From GCA-002701455 sp964342575 (GTDB lineage: Bacteria > Pseudomonadota > Alphaproteobacteria > Thalassobaculales > Thalassobaculaceae), in the NCBI GenBank assembly GCA_964342575.1, contig CAYFGZ010000003.1, positions 1 to 64,000 on the forward strand: 64,000 nt of DNA. The letters run 5' to 3'. Position 1 is the first letter of the stretch, and every line of letters starts with the position of its first letter. This document shows positions 62,157 through 64,000 of the stretch, piece after piece. The notes under the pieces are model-generated. The model saw nothing but the letters and a program-made list of their open reading frames with translations. It was not told the DNA's origin and ran no database searches. The translations under genes and the position numbers were made by a program.

Positions 62157-62473
62157 AAAGTATCCTCCCGGCTAGCAATTTCTTCACTTGAGAGCCCAAG
62201 GTTTCTGTAACGAAAGAATTTCAATATAGCTATAGTGCCTATGAAATTTACAAGAGCATATAATAAGGCTATATCTAAGAACTCTGGTCGATCGGTCAGA
62301 AATCCAAGGAGACCGATTAATAAAACGATCTTTGTCCCGAAACTGTTGGCACTCAACACTCTGTCAAATAAACTGGGTCCTGCAAATGCTCTATAAAGAG
62401 CCAGGACCATTGCTACGATTAAAGCTGCCGTTGCTCCAATAAACATCTTATGGTAAATCCAGACTGCTAGCAC
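62153..62473 (-). CDS. mrpF: Mrp antiporter subunit F
   Basis: 106-residue, three-helix subunit of the MnhF/PhaF family, with ALYRAFAGPSLFDRVLSANSFGTKIVLLIGLLGF and the following IALLYALVNFIGTIAILKFFRYR. Start is ATG 62473, overlapping mrpE by 26 bp, or ATG 62446 (nine codons later), which starts directly after the mrpE stop. Both are plausible; the homology does not decide. Confidence 0.9.
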   Translation of the reverse strand: MLAVWIYHKMFIGATAALIVAMVLALYRAFAGPSLFDRVLSANSFGTKIVLLIGLLGFLTDRPEFLDIALLYALVNFIGTIAILKFFRYRNLGLSSEEIASREDTL

Positions 62474-62921
62474 GGCTATCCATGTCGCCGGCTATAAGGC
62501 TATCAGCCAGTTCTTCGTTAAGCGCATGTACGATTATCTCATCTCCCTCTATATCAACCGAAACCGTTCCAGGAGTCAGTGTTATCGAATTTGCGAAAAT
62601 TACTATCCCGAGTTCGCTTGATTGCGATGCGGGAACTCGGATCATCCGAGGCGATAGATCCATGTTTCGCGACAAAATAACTTTGGCCACATCAATATTT
62701 GCTTTGAAGATCTCCTTTGCTAACCAACTCCAATATGAAAAATAGGCAGACCTTAATCGAAACTGGAAAGTGTCCTTATCGAAAGAATCCATCCTCAAAG
62801 TAATATACAATACAAATAGGACGGAGATTACCCCTAGCGACAACAAAAGTGGGCCGTAATGCCCTGACATTAATAGCCAAAACGCGCAAAGACTTGTCGC
62901 CAATCCAACGATCTGAAACAT
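62448..62921 (-). CDS. mrpE: Mrp antiporter subunit E
   Basis: 157-residue subunit of the MnhE/PhaE family, first gene of the operon. Two N-terminal helices are followed by the conserved cytoplasmic part YWSWLAKEIFKANIDVAKVILSRNMDLSPRMIRVPASQSSELGIVIFANSITLTPGTVSVDIEGDEIIVHAL, the hallmark of the family. The 265-bp gap between it and pncC should hold the operon promoter; I could not identify boxes confidently. Confidence 0.92.
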   Translation of the reverse strand: MFQIVGLATSLCAFWLLMSGHYGPLLLSLGVISVLFVLYITLRMDSFDKDTFQFRLRSAYFSYWSWLAKEIFKANIDVAKVILSRNMDLSPRMIRVPASQSSELGIVIFANSITLTPGTVSVDIEGDEIIVHALNEELADSLIAGDMDSRASSLDLP

Positions 62922-63115
62922 TGTAATTCACCTTTCTTAAGACAAACGGTCTACTGGTTGCCTATTAACGGTGACGCCTTAACCCTGATGTAATAATATT
63001 TCAGTCAGGCAAAATCCGATATTCAAAAATATGAAATGCTATTATGAACTTGTCAAAGCTAATCGACGGGATGACTAGAAAAGATGTTTTCGAGCTGGTT
63101 AACTATCATCAATAT

Positions 63116-63144
63116 AAAAAGAGTTAGACAAGCTTATCGCTCGC
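63116..63144 (-). terminator. Candidate terminator after pncC
   Basis: On the minus strand GCGAGC-gataa-GCTTGT forms a 6-bp stem (including G-T pairs) followed after CTAACTC by TTTTT, 43 bp beyond the pncC stop. It would isolate the pncC-pgpA unit from the antiporter operon. Confidence 0.35.
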
Positions 63145-63186
63145 AGCCTAGTTCTTCCGTATGTGACTGAATATTTGTTTAGTACT

Positions 63187-63711
63187 TCATAGACAGTTTT
63201 TCAGACATTGCACCAGTGATGCGCGAACTGCTTTAAGACGAATAGTGCGCCGATTTCCAGTAAAAAAATACTTCTGACATTTAGCTACATTATTCTTCTG
63301 CGCACATGCTATGTAGGCTAGTCCCACCGGCTTTAAATTAGTTCCTCCTCGTGGACCGGCCACACCAGTTACACTAATTGAAATTGAGGCAGAAGAGTTA
63401 CTGATTGCCCCTTCCGCCATGGCTATAGCAACTACCTCACTAACAGCTCCGAACTTTAAAATAGCCGCCGATGATACCCCCAAGCTTTCAGACTTAGATT
63501 CGTTAGAGTATGTTACAAATCCACTATCGAATACCGTAGAAGCACCATCCTTTGCCGTTAAAAAACTAGATATCAGACCACCCGTACAACTTTCTGCCAC
63601 AGCGATCCGCTCCCGACGATCCACACATTGGGCTATTAACTCAACTGATAATCGTTCAATTTCTTTAATCAATAGATTAGCAAGCTCCACTTTATCTAAT
63701 AAACGTACCAA
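63187..63711 (-). CDS. pncC: CinA C-terminal-family nicotinamide-nucleotide amidohydrolase PncC
   Basis: Single-domain CinA_C protein of 174 residues that deamidates nicotinamide mononucleotide to nicotinic acid mononucleotide in NAD recycling. The motif AVAESCTGGLISSFLT near residue 38 and GFVTYSNESKSESLGV are diagnostic, followed by AMAEGAISNSSASISISVTGVAGPRGG and KPVGLAYIA. It overlaps pgpA by 20 bp. The pgpA-pncC order is common in alphaproteobacteria. Confidence 0.94.
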   Translation of the reverse strand: MVRLLDKVELANLLIKEIERLSVELIAQCVDRRERIAVAESCTGGLISSFLTAKDGASTVFDSGFVTYSNESKSESLGVSSAAILKFGAVSEVVAIAMAEGAISNSSASISISVTGVAGPRGGTNLKPVGLAYIACAQKNNVAKCQKYFFTGNRRTIRLKAVRASLVQCLKNCL

Positions 63712-64000
63712 AGAGATGACTAGCTCCCAGTAATAGCACTAAAGTCTGCAACGCTGCAGCCAAATCATCTAGCATAATACCAAGACCACCAGGGACATTT
63801 TTATCAATCCATCCCACTGGCCAAAGTTTAAATATGTCGAAAAACCGAAAAAAGATAAATGCCAGGACGTAGAAAATAATATCCTGAGGAATAAAACAAA
63901 CTATGAGTAACTGACCAATAAATTCATCAATCACACAATCACTAGAGTCTTTGGTGCGGGTTAGGAACGAGTAGCGCGTGCAGGCCCAAACACCCGCAAA
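63692..64000 (-). CDS. pgpA: Phosphatidylglycerophosphatase A, 5' end beyond the window
   Basis: PgpA removes phosphate from phosphatidylglycerophosphate to make phosphatidylglycerol in the membrane. The reading frame stays open to base 64000; upstream of the GTG at 63934 it reads WACTRYSFLTRTKDSSDC and leads into VIDEFIGQLL, the conserved family motif. The later FRFFDIFKLWPVGWIDKNVPGGLGIMLDDLAA segment is also diagnostic. The visible part is about 102 residues of an expected 160-170, so the start is outside the window, and the apparent 80-residue ORF is only its end. Confidence 0.92.
   Translation of the reverse strand, partial: FAGVWACTRYSFLTRTKDSSDCVIDEFIGQLLIVCFIPQDIIFYVLAFIFFRFFDIFKLWPVGWIDKNVPGGLGIMLDDLAAALQTLVLLLGASHLFGTFIR

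Noticed and set aside
63046..63129. 27-codon ATG reading frame in the gap between pncC and mrpE
   Set aside because: No ribosome binding site, on the strand opposite to both neighbours, and it runs into the candidate pncC terminator; length and composition are compatible with chance.
1..64000. CRISPR arrays, tRNA or rRNA genes, insertion sequences, phage genes
   Set aside because: No repeated spacers, cloverleaf-like stretches, transposase or phage proteins were found; base composition looks even throughout. Automated tRNA and repeat searches could still reveal missed items.

Overview
This window is 64 kb of chromosome from a fairly AT-rich bacterium, most probably a free-living (likely marine) alphaproteobacterium. 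The evidence is the pgpA-pncC pair at the right edge, a split Mrp-type antiporter operon, xanthine-oxidase-type molybdenum hydroxylase genes in form II order with coxD/coxE/xdhC accessories, glutathione-dependent formaldehyde oxidation, a GntR-controlled C-P lyase operon, and many CoA-linked catabolic genes. Genes are dense, usually in short operons with 1 to 26 bp overlaps. I saw no insertion sequence, phage, CRISPR, rRNA or tRNA. Taxonomy below class is not decidable by eye.

Region 1 (1-17.1 kb) is catabolic. After a 5'-clipped surE come an acyl-CoA ligase, hyuA-hyuB (ATP-dependent hydantoinase/oxoprolinase type), a 14-helix MFS transporter, a metal-dependent cyclase/hydrolase, a dihydropteridine-reductase-like SDR, an MDR reductase, a MaoC hydratase, a cysteine-poor maleate-isomerase/arylmalonate-decarboxylase relative, an M20 peptidase, the three 5-oxoprolinase genes pxpA / pxpBC and an MBL hydrolase. 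The likely theme is uptake and ring opening of cyclic amides or amino-acid derivatives, followed by CoA-ester processing.

Region 2 (17.1-25.4 kb) is phosphonate use: phnN plus a small unknown gene on the plus strand, then a minus-strand operon phnGHIJKLM ending in a PhnZ-like HD oxygenase gene, with phnF divergent. A perfect GTCTAGAC palindrome lies inside the spacer of a plausible phnG promoter, as expected for HutC-type regulation. No phnCDE transporter is present here.

Region 3 (25.5-36.8 kb) holds a TPP enzyme, a BKACE (beta-keto acid cleavage) enzyme, a dimethylargininase-like hydrolase, a two-subunit CoA-transferase, a CaiB/BaiF CoA-transferase, msrB, a 2-hydroxyacid dehydrogenase, arsC, an aldo/keto reductase and a TcuA-like flavoprotein. 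Region 4 (36.9-41.0 kb) has typA, a DOPA-dioxygenase-like gene, an exported unknown protein and an alpha/beta hydrolase.

Region 5 (41.0-51.1 kb) is a molybdenum hydroxylase locus. Structural genes coxS-L-M (form II, AYRGAGR signature) and maturation genes coxD, coxE, two xdhC-type genes, a fused molybdopterin-binding/cytidylyltransferase and an IscU-like scaffold are all on the minus strand. A nitroreductase sits between the two sets on the plus strand.

Region 6 (51.5-64 kb) has metA (Glu111, acetyl-type), fghA and frmA (formaldehyde detoxification), a membrane-anchored coxG-like gene, a ten-gene Mrp-like antiporter operon with three separate proton-channel subunits and no full-length MrpA, then pncC and a clipped pgpA.
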